From: an uncultured Desulfobacterales bacterium
GTDB lineage: Bacteria > Desulfobacterota > Desulfobacteria > Desulfobacterales > JAFDCJ01
Assembly (NCBI GenBank): GCA_945787595.1
Contig: CALZJV010000353.1
Coordinates: 1-16,131 of the forward strand
Reading direction: 5' to 3'
Length of the DNA: 16,131 nt
A program made the translations under genes and the position numbers. The notes below the pieces were generated by a model. That model did not search any database. It saw only the letters and a program-made list of their open reading frames with translations, and was not told the origin of the DNA. The stretch's first letter is position 1. Each line of letters starts with the position of its first letter. Positions 1 to 7,010 of this stretch are shown piece after piece.

Positions 1-6
1 AAAAAT

Positions 7-182
7 GAACATCGAACATTGAACGTCCAACATCGAATAATGTATTCTGTCAATTTTAAAAAAAAGACTGAGCAAAGCGAACCTACTCTTGGAAATTCTC
101 CTGTTTGCTTGTTTTAAAATCGATAAAGCGTAGCGTCATCAATATTCAACGTTAGATGTTGGACGTTCGATGTTCGACGTTC
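7..182. repeat. Large inverted repeat element, 28-bp arms
   Basis: Arms at 7-34 and 155-182 are inverted copies matching at 26 of 28 positions (core GAACGTCCAACATC). They enclose about 120 bp of AT-rich DNA with no convincing reading frame. The arms consist of repeated GAACRTC-like words, so each arm is also internally repetitive. Nothing here looks like a transposase, so a non-autonomous palindromic element is the best description. The rest of 183-468 contains only a short pair of purine/pyrimidine words (around 262-272 and 306-320) and no gene. Confidence 0.75.
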
Positions 183-468
183 AATCTGTTCACTGTTTCG
201 GCCAGTCTAATCATCAAGAAACCGTGCCATTTTGGGGTAGTTTCATAAGAGGTTACAAGTAGGGACTTCGTCCTCGTCCTTCGGCCCCTACAAAATTTTG
301 ATTTCGAGGACGAGGACGAGTGCGAAAAGAATCAGATTAAATAGCATGTATACGCTCTGCACCCTCAACCTTATACCATGTAGATCGTATGAAACTTCAG
401 TTTGTTTTTCGATCAGACCGGCCGTTTTTTTGCCCAGCGGCTGGACTGAACCCTGAACCTTCTAACCT

Positions 469-1148
469 TCACATGCTATTGACGATATCATCCGGTATAT
501 CCGCATTCGTATACACTTTCTGCACATCATCGCAGTCTTCCAGCATTTCCATCAACCTGATCATCTGCTCGGCTTCTTTGCCGGCAAGATCGGCGGTGGT
601 TTGGGGAAGCATGGTGACTTCAGCCACGATGTGGGCAATAGAAGCCTTGTCGATGGCTTCTTTAACGGCTTCAAAGTCGCCCGGCGCCGTGATGACTTCA
701 AAATTGCTGTCATCTTCCCTGATGTCTTCCGCCCCGGCATCCAAAGCTGTTTCCATCAGGACTTCCTCATCGACGGACTTGCTCTCAACTGCAATGTAGC
801 CCTTATTGTTAAAAATCCAGGCCACGCATCCGTTTTCACCCAGGTTGCCGCCATTTTTACCGAAAATGCTGCGGATATCGGCCACGGTCCGGTTTTTATT
901 GTCGGTCAGGGATTCTATCAGCACGGCAGCGCCCCCGGGACCGTACCCTTCATAAATGCTTTCTTCATAGTTTACGCCTTCAAGCTCACCGGTCCCCCTC
1001 TCAGTCTGGGATTGGCCTCCAGATCTCCTCCACCCATTCGGGCTGCCACTGTAATCTCTTTGATAAGCTTGGTAAATATCTTGCCCCTTTTGGCATCGGT
1101 GGCGGCCTTTTTATGCTTAATGCTTGACCATTTGCTGTGTCCCGACAT
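469..1148 (-). pseudogene. yebC: YebC/PmpR-family regulator, broken by internal deletion
   Basis: This is a TACO1/YebC-family protein, a family linked to transcriptional regulation and to relief of ribosome stalling. The N-terminal part begins [16 protein letters not shown] and keeps the hallmark [20 protein letters not shown] and EANPRLR. The C-terminal part resumes in another frame with [20 protein letters not shown] and continues through [20 protein letters not shown] and [20 protein letters not shown] to the normal end. The approximately 22 residues that should separate NPRLR from GTGEL in all family members are absent. From codon phase the loss is about 64 nt, which also shifts the frame, so the first frame stops shortly after the junction near 1005. 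The start at 1148 has a strong GAGGAGGT ribosome site at 1153-1160. A second functional yebC elsewhere, or a local assembly error, should be considered. Confidence 0.85.
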
Positions 1149-1204
1149 GTGTACCTCCTCACCCGGATAAACCGGAAAGAACAAACTACAAGCACCAAAT
1201 TATT

Positions 1205-1303
1205 TGCCCTGTTAAATTGATACTGATAGGTTGAATTTGTTGGCTATTAAGCTTGCATTCGCTGCGTATAGCCTAAAGTCCAAAGTGGCCATTTAACAGG
1301 GCA
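1205..1303. repeat. Nested inverted repeat upstream of yebC
   Basis: A perfect 13-bp inverted repeat (TGCCCTGTTAAAT at 1205-1217, complement at 1291-1303) encloses a second inner pair (GGCTAT at 1242-1247 and ATAGCC at 1268-1273). This gives a roughly 100-bp cruciform-like unit immediately upstream of the yebC remnant. It has no coding content. It could be a small non-autonomous element or a regulatory leader; the sequence does not decide. Confidence 0.6.
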
Positions 1304-1306
1304 GGT

Positions 1307-1582
1307 AAATTCCAAATTACAATCTCCAAATCTCAAATAGGATCAAACGCCAATTGTTTGGAATTTTGAATTTCGGTCATTGTGATTTGCCCTTCGACAG
1401 GCTCAGGGTGGTGAGTCCTTCGACCCTGCTCAGGACCGTGAGTCCATCGAAGTTGCTCAGGACCGTGAGCCTGTCGAACGGCCTGTCGAACGGCTTGTCG
1501 AACCATTTGGTATTTGTGTTTTTTTATTTGAGATTTCTAATTGCTGAAACCTGTTCCGCCTGCGGCGGACAACCTTGCGTTT
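1307..1582. repeat. Composite intergenic repeat with TTCGAC-GCTCAG tandem units
   Basis: Outer AT-rich arms share the 12-bp word AAATCTCAAATA in inverted orientation (near 1328-1339 and 1525-1536). Inside are three diverged units of 26-27 bp (1392-1417, 1418-1444, 1445-1471) built on TTCGAC...GCTCAGG...GTGAG, followed by two or three 12-bp units TGTCGAACGGCY up to about 1504. A short GC palindrome (TCCGCC/GGCGGA) follows at about 1556-1570. Words of this kind are familiar as dispersed intergenic repeats in environmental bacterial genomes. No gene is visible between 1184 and 1622. Confidence 0.65.
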
Positions 1583-1622
1583 CTTAGAACATATTGTCAG
1601 AAAAATGCCGATAAGGACCGAG

Positions 1623-2222
1623 TTAATTCCCCTTGAATCCCAATCCAATGACATATATCTCTTTACTTGCCTTACGGCTGCTTTGGGGCTTAAAAATTTT
1701 TAGTTCCTTGAATCCGGCCCTGACAGCATCTAGCAATAGGTTAAAATCCGACCCCTGGAAAATCTTGCAGACAAAAGATCCGCCCGGCAGCAAAATGCTT
1801 TGTGCAATGTTCAGTGCAGTTTCGCAAAGATTGTATGAGCGTGCTGCATCCACGGCCCTATGGCCGGTAGTAGCCGGTGCCATATCACTTAACACCACGT
1901 TAAAATCATTTCCAAGGGACTCGATATCCAGCGTGAAAACATCTGCGGTGATAATTTTTATGTGCGATGACACCTGAATCGACAAAGGCTTAAGATCAAC
2001 ACCGATAACCCGGCCTTTAGGGCCCGTTAGTTTAGCGGCATAAACCAGCCAGGACCCAGGGGCACAACCCAGGTCCAGCACCTTGTCACCCTTTTTGATC
2101 AACCGGTGTTTTTTTTGAATCTCCACCAACTTATAAACGGATCGAGCCGGAAATCGATCCTTTTTCGCCTGCTGTGAATAATGATCCCGCCACGGTTTAT
2201 GCTCTGCAGTTGATCGTTTCAT
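1623..2222 (-). CDS. rlmE: 23S rRNA 2'-O-methyltransferase RlmE (FtsJ/RrmJ)
   Basis: RlmE methylates the 2'-O of U2552 in the 23S rRNA A-loop using S-adenosylmethionine, a late step in 50S assembly. The 199-residue product has normal family length. It begins with the basic N-terminus typical of the family (HYSQQAKKDRFPARSVYKL), followed by SAM-binding motif I DLGCAPGSW (residues 50-58) and the acidic GVDLKPL at the end of strand 2. The catalytic K-D-K-E tetrad is complete: K31 (SVYKL), D113 (LSDMAP), K153 (CKIFQG) and E188 (SKEIYV). The start at 2222 has no strong Shine-Dalgarno. In many bacteria this gene sits next to ftsH, but here it lies alone between repeat-rich gaps, with no close co-directional partner. 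Confidence 0.96.
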   Translation of the reverse strand: MKRSTAEHKPWRDHYSQQAKKDRFPARSVYKLVEIQKKHRLIKKGDKVLDLGCAPGSWLVYAAKLTGPKGRVIGVDLKPLSIQVSSHIKIITADVFTLDIESLGNDFNVVLSDMAPATTGHRAVDAARSYNLCETALNIAQSILLPGGSFVCKIFQGSDFNLLLDAVRAGFKELKIFKPQSSRKASKEIYVIGLGFKGN

Positions 2223-2744
2223 GATCTCGGGTTGCGCGTTGCGCGTTACAAGTTTCGGGTTACGATCTTAGGGTTGCGTGTTTTATCTCAGCTATTTTCA
2301 ACCCTAATTGTTAAGGAATCGTTGAGTTTTAAATTTTTCAACACGTTGAACAAATCCGATGAATATATACTATCGACCCCTCTATCAAGTCAATATCAAG
2401 GGGACACAGTTCAGGGTTACATCAAGGTAATTCTAAACCAGTTGCATTAAAAGGTTATATAAGACAATAAAATCCCAAATTTTCATGATTTTCATTAAGC
2501 AGGCAACTTTTGTAAGATCAGTCTATTACTTGTTTAAATGACGGAGCCCTGATCCCAACTACGACTTTCTTAGCCTTCCGCAATCCGAATTCAATATCCT
2601 CTGTTTTCTGTCATCTGTGATCTGTCATCTGTCTTCTGTCATCCGTCATCTGCCCTCTGTCTTCCGTCATCCGTCATCTGCCCTCCGTCTTCCGTCATCT
2701 GTCATCTGATCATCCGTGTTTATCCGTGTCCTAATTTTTTTGAT
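2223..2744. repeat. Non-coding gap with degenerate tandem repeats
   Basis: No convincing gene lies between rlmE and radA. Near 2229-2249 there is a GGGTTGCGCGTTGCGCGTT-type repeat, and a related word recurs at about 2271. From about 2600 to 2730 the strand is a run of GTCATCTGT/GTCTTCCGT-like 7-10-mers. It includes a 28-bp tandem pair (2641-2668 and 2669-2696) differing at one base. The units are contiguous with no spacers, so this is not a CRISPR array. Slipped-strand expansion is the simplest explanation. Confidence 0.75.
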
Positions 2745-4112
2745 TTAAAACAGATTCTCGACCACCTCCGAGACCGTTTTCACCCCCTCGATTTCAATCC
2801 CGTCGATATCCGGAAGACGCTTCAAATTACTTTTCGGCAACAGGCACCGACTAAAACCCATTTTCCGGCATTCGGCAATTCGGGTTTCCGCTTGGCCGAT
2901 GGCGCGCACCTCCCCGGTCAAACCGATCTCCCCCAGAACCACGGTGCTGTCCGAGATGGCCTTGTCTAAAAAACTGGAAGCCACTGCCGCGACAATGGCC
3001 ATATCCACCGCCGGTTCTGTGACCTTGACCCCACCGGCGACGTTCATGAAGATATCGTAACTCATTAAGTGCATACCTAACATTTTTTCCATGACCGCCG
3101 CTAGCAACGCCACCCGGTTAGGATCGAGACCCAAAATCGTGCGACGCGGTGTTCCGAAATTTGTGGCGCTTGCTAAGGCCTGGAGTTCGACGAGAATCGG
3201 CCGTGTGCCTTCCATGCTGGCCGCTACAACCGAGCCCGCCGCTCCGGCAGGGCGTTCGGAAAGAAATACCGCCGACGGATTGGTAACTTCATCCAGCCCC
3301 TTATCTTTCATCTCAAAGACACCGATCTCATTGGTGGAACCAAATCGATTTTTTACCGCCCGCAAAATCCGAAATATGTGGTTGCGGTCACCTTCGAAGT
3401 ACAGCACGGTGTCCACCATATGTTCCAGCAGCTTGGGTCCGGCAATAGCTCCGTCTTTGGTCACATGGCCGACCAAGAAGATGGGAATACCTGTTTTTTT
3501 TGCCATAAGCATCAATCGCACAGTGGATTCTCGTACCTGGCTCACAGTGCCCGGCGCAGAGGTCAAGTCGCCGTTAAACATGGTTTGAATCGAATCGACC
3601 ACCAGTGCCTTGGGTTTGGTGGTGTCAATCATGGTCAGGATAGCTTCAATTTCGACCTCGGAAACCACTAACAAATCCGGCGCAACCGTATTCAGCCGTT
3701 TACTGCGCAGCCGGATCTGACGAATGGACTCTTCGCCGGAGACATAAAGGACCTTGTGCCCCTGGTCGGCGAGTCCGTTTAAAGCCTGCAGCATCAGTGT
3801 AGATTTACCGATTCCCGGATCTCCGCCGATCAGAACCAGGGTGCCGGGTACCAAGCCTCCGCCCAGTACACGGTCAAATTCCTTGATCCCCGTGTGCAGC
3901 CTTAGCTCCGTTTCCAGATCGATGGAATGAATAGGCACCGGTGCGGTTTGCGGCGAGGAAATGGCCCTGAAGCCCTGCCGGCCTGAACCGGCGACCGATC
4001 TTTCCTCCACAAATGAATCCCATGAGCCACAGTCCGGACATTTTCCCATCCACTTGGCAGTCTGAAATCCACAGCTTTGACAGCAAAATATGGTCTTTTG
4101 ATTTTTTTTCAC
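2745..4112 (-). CDS. radA: DNA repair protein RadA (Sms)
   Basis: RadA is a RecA-like, DnaB-type ATPase that promotes branch migration of recombination intermediates in DNA repair. The 455-residue protein has all family domains in order. There is an N-terminal four-cysteine zinc finger (C11-x2-C14 and C25-x2-C28, in SCGFQTAKWMGKCPDCGSW) and a RecA-type core with Walker A GGDPGIGKST (96-105) and Walker B VVDSIQT (171-177). The RadA-specific KNRFG motif is at 254-258. A C-terminal Lon/S16-like domain includes LDPNRVALLAAVMEK and GEIGLTGEVRAIG. Translation starts at a GTG (4112-4110), chosen because it gives the usual short lead before the zinc finger; the ribosome site there is weak. The gene reads alone, away from the lytic transglycosylase gene on the other strand. 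Confidence 0.97.
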   Translation of the reverse strand: MKKNQKTIFCCQSCGFQTAKWMGKCPDCGSWDSFVEERSVAGSGRQGFRAISSPQTAPVPIHSIDLETELRLHTGIKEFDRVLGGGLVPGTLVLIGGDPGIGKSTLMLQALNGLADQGHKVLYVSGEESIRQIRLRSKRLNTVAPDLLVVSEVEIEAILTMIDTTKPKALVVDSIQTMFNGDLTSAPGTVSQVRESTVRLMLMAKKTGIPIFLVGHVTKDGAIAGPKLLEHMVDTVLYFEGDRNHIFRILRAVKNRFGSTNEIGVFEMKDKGLDEVTNPSAVFLSERPAGAAGSVVAASMEGTRPILVELQALASATNFGTPRRTILGLDPNRVALLAAVMEKMLGMHLMSYDIFMNVAGGVKVTEPAVDMAIVAAVASSFLDKAISDSTVVLGEIGLTGEVRAIGQAETRIAECRKMGFSRCLLPKSNLKRLPDIDGIEIEGVKTVSEVVENLF

Positions 4113-4364
4113 AATAGTAAATTAGTGGCAATCATGCTATGATAAGAGATAAAAGTAGCACGTGATTCCATTAGGATCAAGCGAGAAGCACACAGGGCGG
4201 ATAATTGACTATTGATGGATTCGTAAAAAGTCAGAATTCCGATTTTTGTTGATTGTAATACATTGAAATTATAAGCCCTGAAATTATACTTTTGTGCTTT
4301 TTGCGCCTTGTTGCGGCCATATCAATATTCAATTCCGATTTATCCGGGTTAGGATGCTTATACG
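4113..4364. promoter_or_regulatory. Divergent intergenic region between radA and mltB-like gene
   Basis: This 250-bp AT-rich gap separates two divergent genes and must hold both promoters, but I cannot assign -35/-10 boxes with confidence. Its right end (4323-4353) contains a 31-bp sequence, CAATATTCAATTCCG...TCCGGGTTAGG, which recurs at 5396-5426 before the next plus-strand gene with 27 of 31 matches. Both copies stand at a similar distance before a start codon. Confidence 0.4.
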
Positions 4365-5252
4365 ATGTTACATATGATACGAAACTTCGCTGGACTTTTT
4401 TCTTCACTAATTTGTATTACCATGTTTGGGTTGTGCTTAACTTCTCCCGTGCTGGCCTCAGCCGAAAAAGATGTCGCTCCTTTTGATTTTCTGCAAAAAA
4501 AATTGATAAAAGACGGTTTCAATCATGAAAAAATCAAGCGGCTCTATAGTCGACCCCAAGTTTTTTTCGAAGCTGAAGGTGTGGCCCTGTTATTCACATA
4601 CAGTGAATCCAAATTAGATTACGATCAGTTCGCCGCTAACTGGTCGATTGACAGGGCCAAAAATTACATGGGAAAATATAAGGAAGATCTTGATAGGACT
4701 GAAACTGCCTATGGGGTCAACAGCCGTGTCATCACCGCCATCCTTCTAGTGGAATCTAGCCTGGGGGAATATTTGGGCAAGCGATCCACCCTGAACACCC
4801 TATCCACCCTGGCATCCTTGATGAACCCGGACACGCGCAGTGAATTCTATCTTAAAATCCCGAAGGACAAACGGATTTCAAGAAAAAAATTCGAAAAATC
4901 AGCCCAAAGAAAATCAAAATGGGCCTACAGGGAACTAAAGGCGTTTTTAGAATATACACAGCAGGAAGGATTCGATCCCGCCAAAATACCCGGGTCCTTT
5001 GCCGGCGCCATGGGACTGTCTCAATTCATGCCCAGCAGTATTCTTGCCTACGGCAGGGACGGCAACAACGACGGCTCCGTAAATCTGCTCAACCATGCCG
5101 ACGCCATCGCCAGCATTGCCAACTATCTTAAAAGCCATGGCTGGCGCCCGGGCATCAGCCGTAAAAAAGCGGAAAAAGTCATTTACCACTACAATCACAG
5201 CAAGTATTACGTCAAAGCAATTCTAAAAATCGCCGACCTGCTGAAAAGCTAA
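4365..5252 (+). CDS. MltB-like lytic murein transglycosylase
   Basis: The product is predicted to cleave the MurNAc-GlcNAc bond of peptidoglycan non-hydrolytically in the periplasm, as in the MltB/SLT_2 family (COG2951). The 295-residue protein starts with a signal peptide (hydrophobic stretch about 8-31, ending SPVLASA). No clear lipobox precedes the cysteine at 24, so it is more likely soluble than a lipoprotein. The catalytic glutamate is E130 in ILLVESSLGEYLG. The family motif SFAGAMGLSQFMPSS is at 211-225. A DGNNDGSVNL stretch at 232-241 matches the EF-hand-like calcium loop known from Slt35, followed by HADAIASIANYL. The start could be M1 or M4 (4374). The protein is shorter than E. coli MltB and lacks a C-terminal SH3 or peptidoglycan-binding extension. 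Confidence 0.92.
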   Translation: MLHMIRNFAGLFSSLICITMFGLCLTSPVLASAEKDVAPFDFLQKKLIKDGFNHEKIKRLYSRPQVFFEAEGVALLFTYSESKLDYDQFAANWSIDRAKNYMGKYKEDLDRTETAYGVNSRVITAILLVESSLGEYLGKRSTLNTLSTLASLMNPDTRSEFYLKIPKDKRISRKKFEKSAQRKSKWAYRELKAFLEYTQQEGFDPAKIPGSFAGAMGLSQFMPSSILAYGRDGNNDGSVNLLNHADAIASIANYLKSHGWRPGISRKKAEKVIYHYNHSKYYVKAILKIADLLKS

Positions 5253-5328
5253 GTCCGACGATCCGTAAATACGGTGACGTATTTACTCGCTCAGGACTTA
5301 GTGCTGAGGGAGCAAATATGTTGGACTT
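5251..5328. repeat. Palindromic element downstream of the mltB-like gene
   Basis: The outer pair AAGTCCGAC (5251-5259) and GTTGGACTT (5320-5328) is inverted with one mismatch. Inside lies a perfect hairpin, GTAAATAC/GTATTTAC (5265-5272 and 5279-5286, loop GGTGAC). The left end overlaps the stop codon of the transglycosylase gene. There is no U-run after the hairpin, so a classical terminator is unlikely. The remainder of the gap to 5440 has no gene, only a second copy of the 31-bp word at 5396-5426. Confidence 0.6.
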
Positions 5329-5440
5329 ATCAATAATTATGTGTCACTGTAATTGCGAATCAAAGCGATACCAAAAATCTTCAATCTTCAATCGACAATA
5401 TTCAATTCCGGCTTGTCCGGATTAGGCATTTGCATTACCA

Positions 5441-5653
5441 ATGGGTTTTAAAACAATATTTATTTTTATTGGTCTATGTGTACCGTTTTTCTTAGGTACC
5501 ATCTGGGCCGTGGTGGATGTGGCTCAAAGAGATTTCGGCACAATGGGGAAAAAAGCGCTGTGGTGGATTATCGCATCGGTACCCTTTATCGGGTTTATCA
5601 TTTATTTAATATTCGGATTTAGAAAAGGCAAAAAAACAGGGCTGCAAATATAG
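5441..5653 (+). CDS. Small PLDc_N-like two-helix membrane protein
   Basis: This 70-residue protein has two hydrophobic segments (about residues 4-25 and 40-58) joined by a short polar loop, with a lysine/arginine-rich tail (FRKGKKTG). The pattern AVVDVAQRDFG...KKALWWIIASVPFIGFIIYLI fits the phospholipase D N-terminal domain (PLDc_N), which as a stand-alone protein has no known enzymatic role. It lacks the HKD nuclease motif, so it is not a phospholipase. No clear Shine-Dalgarno precedes the ATG. The repeated 31-bp sequence ends 14 bp before the start, as in the upstream lytic transglycosylase gene, suggesting a shared leader type. Its function is unknown. Confidence 0.72.
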   Translation: MGFKTIFIFIGLCVPFFLGTIWAVVDVAQRDFGTMGKKALWWIIASVPFIGFIIYLIFGFRKGKKTGLQI

Positions 5654-5705
5654 GAATTTAGGTAAAGTCGGGAATCTGATTAGCCACGAACCGCCCCGCC
5701 CTCCC

Positions 5706-5728
5706 GACGGCAATTGTCCAATGCCGTC
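5706..5728 (+). terminator. Possible weak terminator hairpin
   Basis: GACGGCA (5706-5712) pairs with TGCCGTC (5722-5728) around a short AT loop, 53 bp after the PLDc_N-like gene. The following sequence (CCTTTAATAAA) has only a poor T-run, so termination activity is uncertain. Confidence 0.35.
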
Positions 5729-5744
5729 ATCCTTTAATAAATGT

Positions 5745-5773
5745 TTGACATTTCCGGATAATTTTTATATTCA
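5745..5773 (+). promoter_or_regulatory. Sigma70-type promoter of tRNA-Glu
   Basis: A perfect -35 box TTGACA is at 5745-5750. Candidate -10 boxes are TATATT (5766-5771, 15-bp spacer) or TATTCA (5768-5773, 17-bp spacer). Either places the transcription start about 12-15 bp before the tRNA 5' end, as expected for a monocistronic tRNA. Confidence 0.55.
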
Positions 5774-5792
5774 AACGGTTAAAAAATTTAAT

Positions 5793-5868
5793 GGTCCCAT
5801 CGTCTAGTGGTCTAGGACGCCGGCCTCTCACGCCGGTAACGCGGGTTCGAACCCCGCTGGGACTACCA
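5793..5868 (+). tRNA. tRNA-Glu (CTC anticodon)
   Basis: A complete cloverleaf of 76 nt. The acceptor GGTCCCA (5793-5799) pairs with TGGGACT (5858-5864), the first pair being G-U. The anticodon stem CCGGC/GCCGG holds loop CTCTCAC with anticodon CTC, and the T-arm is GCGGG-TTCGAAC-CCCGC. The terminal CCA (5866-5868) is encoded. The sequence closely follows the bacterial tRNA-Glu consensus (CGTCTAGTGG...TCTAGGAC). A strong terminator follows within 15 bp, so it is a single-gene transcription unit. Confidence 0.96.
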
Positions 5869-5878
5869 AGATAAATAT

Positions 5879-5910
5879 AAAGAGCCTCCAGTCTGTGGCT
5901 CTTTTTTTTT
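5879..5910 (+). terminator. Rho-independent terminator of tRNA-Glu
   Basis: The stem AAAGAGCC (5879-5886) pairs with GGCTCTTT (5897-5904) around a 10-nt loop, and a T-run continues to 5910. This is a textbook intrinsic terminator placed just after the CCA end. Confidence 0.85.
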
Positions 5911-5974
5911 GTGCTTTAGGACGCCCCGCTTTTCAAGCAGGATAATACGGGTTCGAATCCCCCAAAAATTACCA
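5911..5974 (+). pseudogene. Degenerate tRNA-Glu-like remnant
   Basis: TAGGACGCC, an anticodon-arm-like CCCGC-TTTTCAA-GCAGG (anticodon position TTC, one stem mismatch), a T-loop GGGTTCGAATCCC and a final ATTACCA follow the order of a tRNA-Glu from the D-arm to the CCA end. The 5' acceptor and most of the D-arm are missing or overwritten by the preceding T-run, and the T-stem is imperfect. It is best read as a decayed second tRNA-Glu(TTC), or a 3' tRNA fragment left by an integration event at a tRNA gene. It is unlikely to be functional. Confidence 0.6.
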
Positions 5975-5981
5975 GAAATAT

Positions 5982-6014
5982 AAAGGCAACCAGGAATCAG
6001 GTTGCCTTTCTTCT
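5982..6014 (+). terminator. Terminator-like stem-loop after the tRNA remnant
   Basis: A perfect 10-bp stem AAAGGCAACC (5982-5991) and GGTTGCCTTT (6000-6009) with an 8-nt loop is followed by a pyrimidine-rich tract (CTTCTTTTT). A nearly identical stem occurs at 7222-7247, with a matching upstream word (AGAAATATAAAGG here, AGAAGAATATAAGG there). Confidence 0.75.
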
Positions 6015-6071
6015 TTTTCCTAAACTGGATATCAGGATCTAAGAATATGCATCGATTTCGATCAAAGGACA

Positions 6072-6100
6072 TTGACATGCGATGAATTACGCTGTAATCT
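6072..6100 (+). promoter_or_regulatory. Promoter and candidate operator of the DUF433/DUF5615 operon
   Basis: The -35 TTGACA (6072-6077) is followed after 17 bp by TAATCT (6095-6100). A perfect small inverted repeat ATTAC-GCT-GTAAT (6086-6098) overlaps the -10 region. That is where an autoregulating ribbon-helix-helix antitoxin would be expected to bind. The promoter call is from sequence; the operator role is inference. Confidence 0.5.
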
Positions 6101-6130
6101 ACTGACATACATTTCAAAAGGAGCATTATT

Positions 6131-6556
6131 ATGGCGACTATTCAAAAGAGTATTCGTTTACCTGAGGAGGCGGTAAAAGATATTGAAGCGCTGGCCTCAG
6201 TCACCGGTAAAGACTTTTCCGGTGTGGCCAGAGACCTCCTCATTGAGGCGGTAAAAATGCGAAGATGCCCTGGAATAACCTTTGCCGATGGTCCAACCGG
6301 AAGGCGTGCCAGAATTGCCGGTTCAGGAATTGATATCTGGGAATTTGTCGCTATGTTTAAGGGCTTGGGTGAAAATTACGATAAACTGAAAAAAACCTAT
6401 CACTGGTTAACCGAGCAACAGATTCGGTCTGCCTTCTCATATTATGCACTTTACCCGGATGAAATCGATGAAAAAACTGCCAGCAATAAGGATATTACTC
6501 AGGAGCAAATATTCAAACGGTTCCCGTTCTTAGCAAAACCGGCAGGTAAAAAGTGA
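6131..6556 (+). CDS. Antitoxin, RHH + DUF433-like fusion
   Basis: This 141-residue protein is the likely antitoxin of the pair. Residues 1-46 (MATIQKSIRLPEEAVKDIEA...) read as a ribbon-helix-helix DNA-binding domain: an alternating beta strand followed by two helices. From about residue 48 the sequence turns into a DUF433-like module (GITFADGPTGRRARIAGSGI, then helices ending LTEQQIRSAFSYYALYPDEI). This matches antitoxins partnered with DUF5615 PIN-like proteins. A good ribosome site AAAGGAG lies 7 bp before the ATG. The stop codon overlaps the toxin start by 4 nt (GTGA), a typical TA operon arrangement that couples translation. It probably represses its own promoter through the small inverted repeat upstream. 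Confidence 0.85.
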   Translation: MATIQKSIRLPEEAVKDIEALASVTGKDFSGVARDLLIEAVKMRRCPGITFADGPTGRRARIAGSGIDIWEFVAMFKGLGENYDKLKKTYHWLTEQQIRSAFSYYALYPDEIDEKTASNKDITQEQIFKRFPFLAKPAGKK

Positions 6557-6909
6557 AACTTTACCTGGATGAAGATATCAGCCCTAAAGTAGCAGTGGTA
6601 TTAAGAAAAAAGGGGTTGGATGCTGTTAGTGCTCATGAAATCGGTATGCTTGAAGCATCCGATGAGCAACAGCTTTCATTTGCGGCCGCTGAAGAACGGG
6701 CAATGGTGACCAGAAACAGGGATGATTTTATCACCTTGACTGTACGGTTCTTTGAAGACCTGAAACCGCACCATGGACTTATCATTGTTCCTCACACCGT
6801 ACCAGGGTATCAATTTAGCACATTAGCTATCTTATTAGTGAAATTTTCTAAAAATTATACCCATGGCATGGAACCGTACACCATCGAATTTCTGCCGTAC
6901 AAAAAGTAA
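6553..6909 (+). CDS. DUF5615-family PIN-like toxin
   Basis: The predicted toxin is a PIN-like ribonuclease-fold protein of the DUF5615 (Mut7-C-like) family, 118 residues, which is normal length. It opens with MKLYLDEDISPK, giving the acidic pair D6/D8. SDEQQ (37-41) and VTRNRDDF (52-59) carry further conserved acidic residues expected at a metal-dependent nuclease site. Translation starts at GTG inside the antitoxin stop (GTGA), with AGGT upstream. The C-terminus is beta-rich and ends in a basic tail. RNase activity is known for some PIN relatives but is inferred here. The reading frame is intact, so the module may be active. Confidence 0.85.
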   Translation: MKLYLDEDISPKVAVVLRKKGLDAVSAHEIGMLEASDEQQLSFAAAEERAMVTRNRDDFITLTVRFFEDLKPHHGLIIVPHTVPGYQFSTLAILLVKFSKNYTHGMEPYTIEFLPYKK

Positions 6910-6913
6910 TCTG

Positions 6914-6955
6914 ATGCCAGGCTCCGAAAGCATCGATACGAGCTTTGCCTGGCAT
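6914..6955 (+). terminator. Inverted repeat after the TA operon, possible terminator
   Basis: ATGCCAGGC (6914-6922) pairs perfectly with GCCTGGCAT (6947-6955), with a second inner stem AAAGC/GCTTT and an ATCGAT centre. It starts 5 bp after the toxin stop. There is no T-run, so it may stabilise or attenuate the transcript instead of terminating it. Confidence 0.45.
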
Positions 6956-7010
6956 ACGGCTATTATATCATGGCAAACTAGACTATAAAAATTATAATTT
7001 TAGGATGTCC

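Noticed and set aside
469..1148. Two separate genes in place of one broken yebC
   Set aside because: Both frames match consecutive parts of one conserved family, and the second half lacks its own credible start and ribosome site.
1392..1504. Possible CRISPR or protein-coding repeat
   Set aside because: Units differ in length and sequence, there are no spacers, and open frames across it are low-complexity by-products of the repeat.
2600..2730. Possible CRISPR array in the GTCATCTGT-type repeats
   Set aside because: The 28-bp units are directly adjacent with no unique spacers and grade into shorter degenerate words; no cas gene is nearby.
5441..5653. Phospholipase D activity for the PLDc_N-like protein
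   Set aside because: It has only the N-terminal two-helix domain and no HKD motif.
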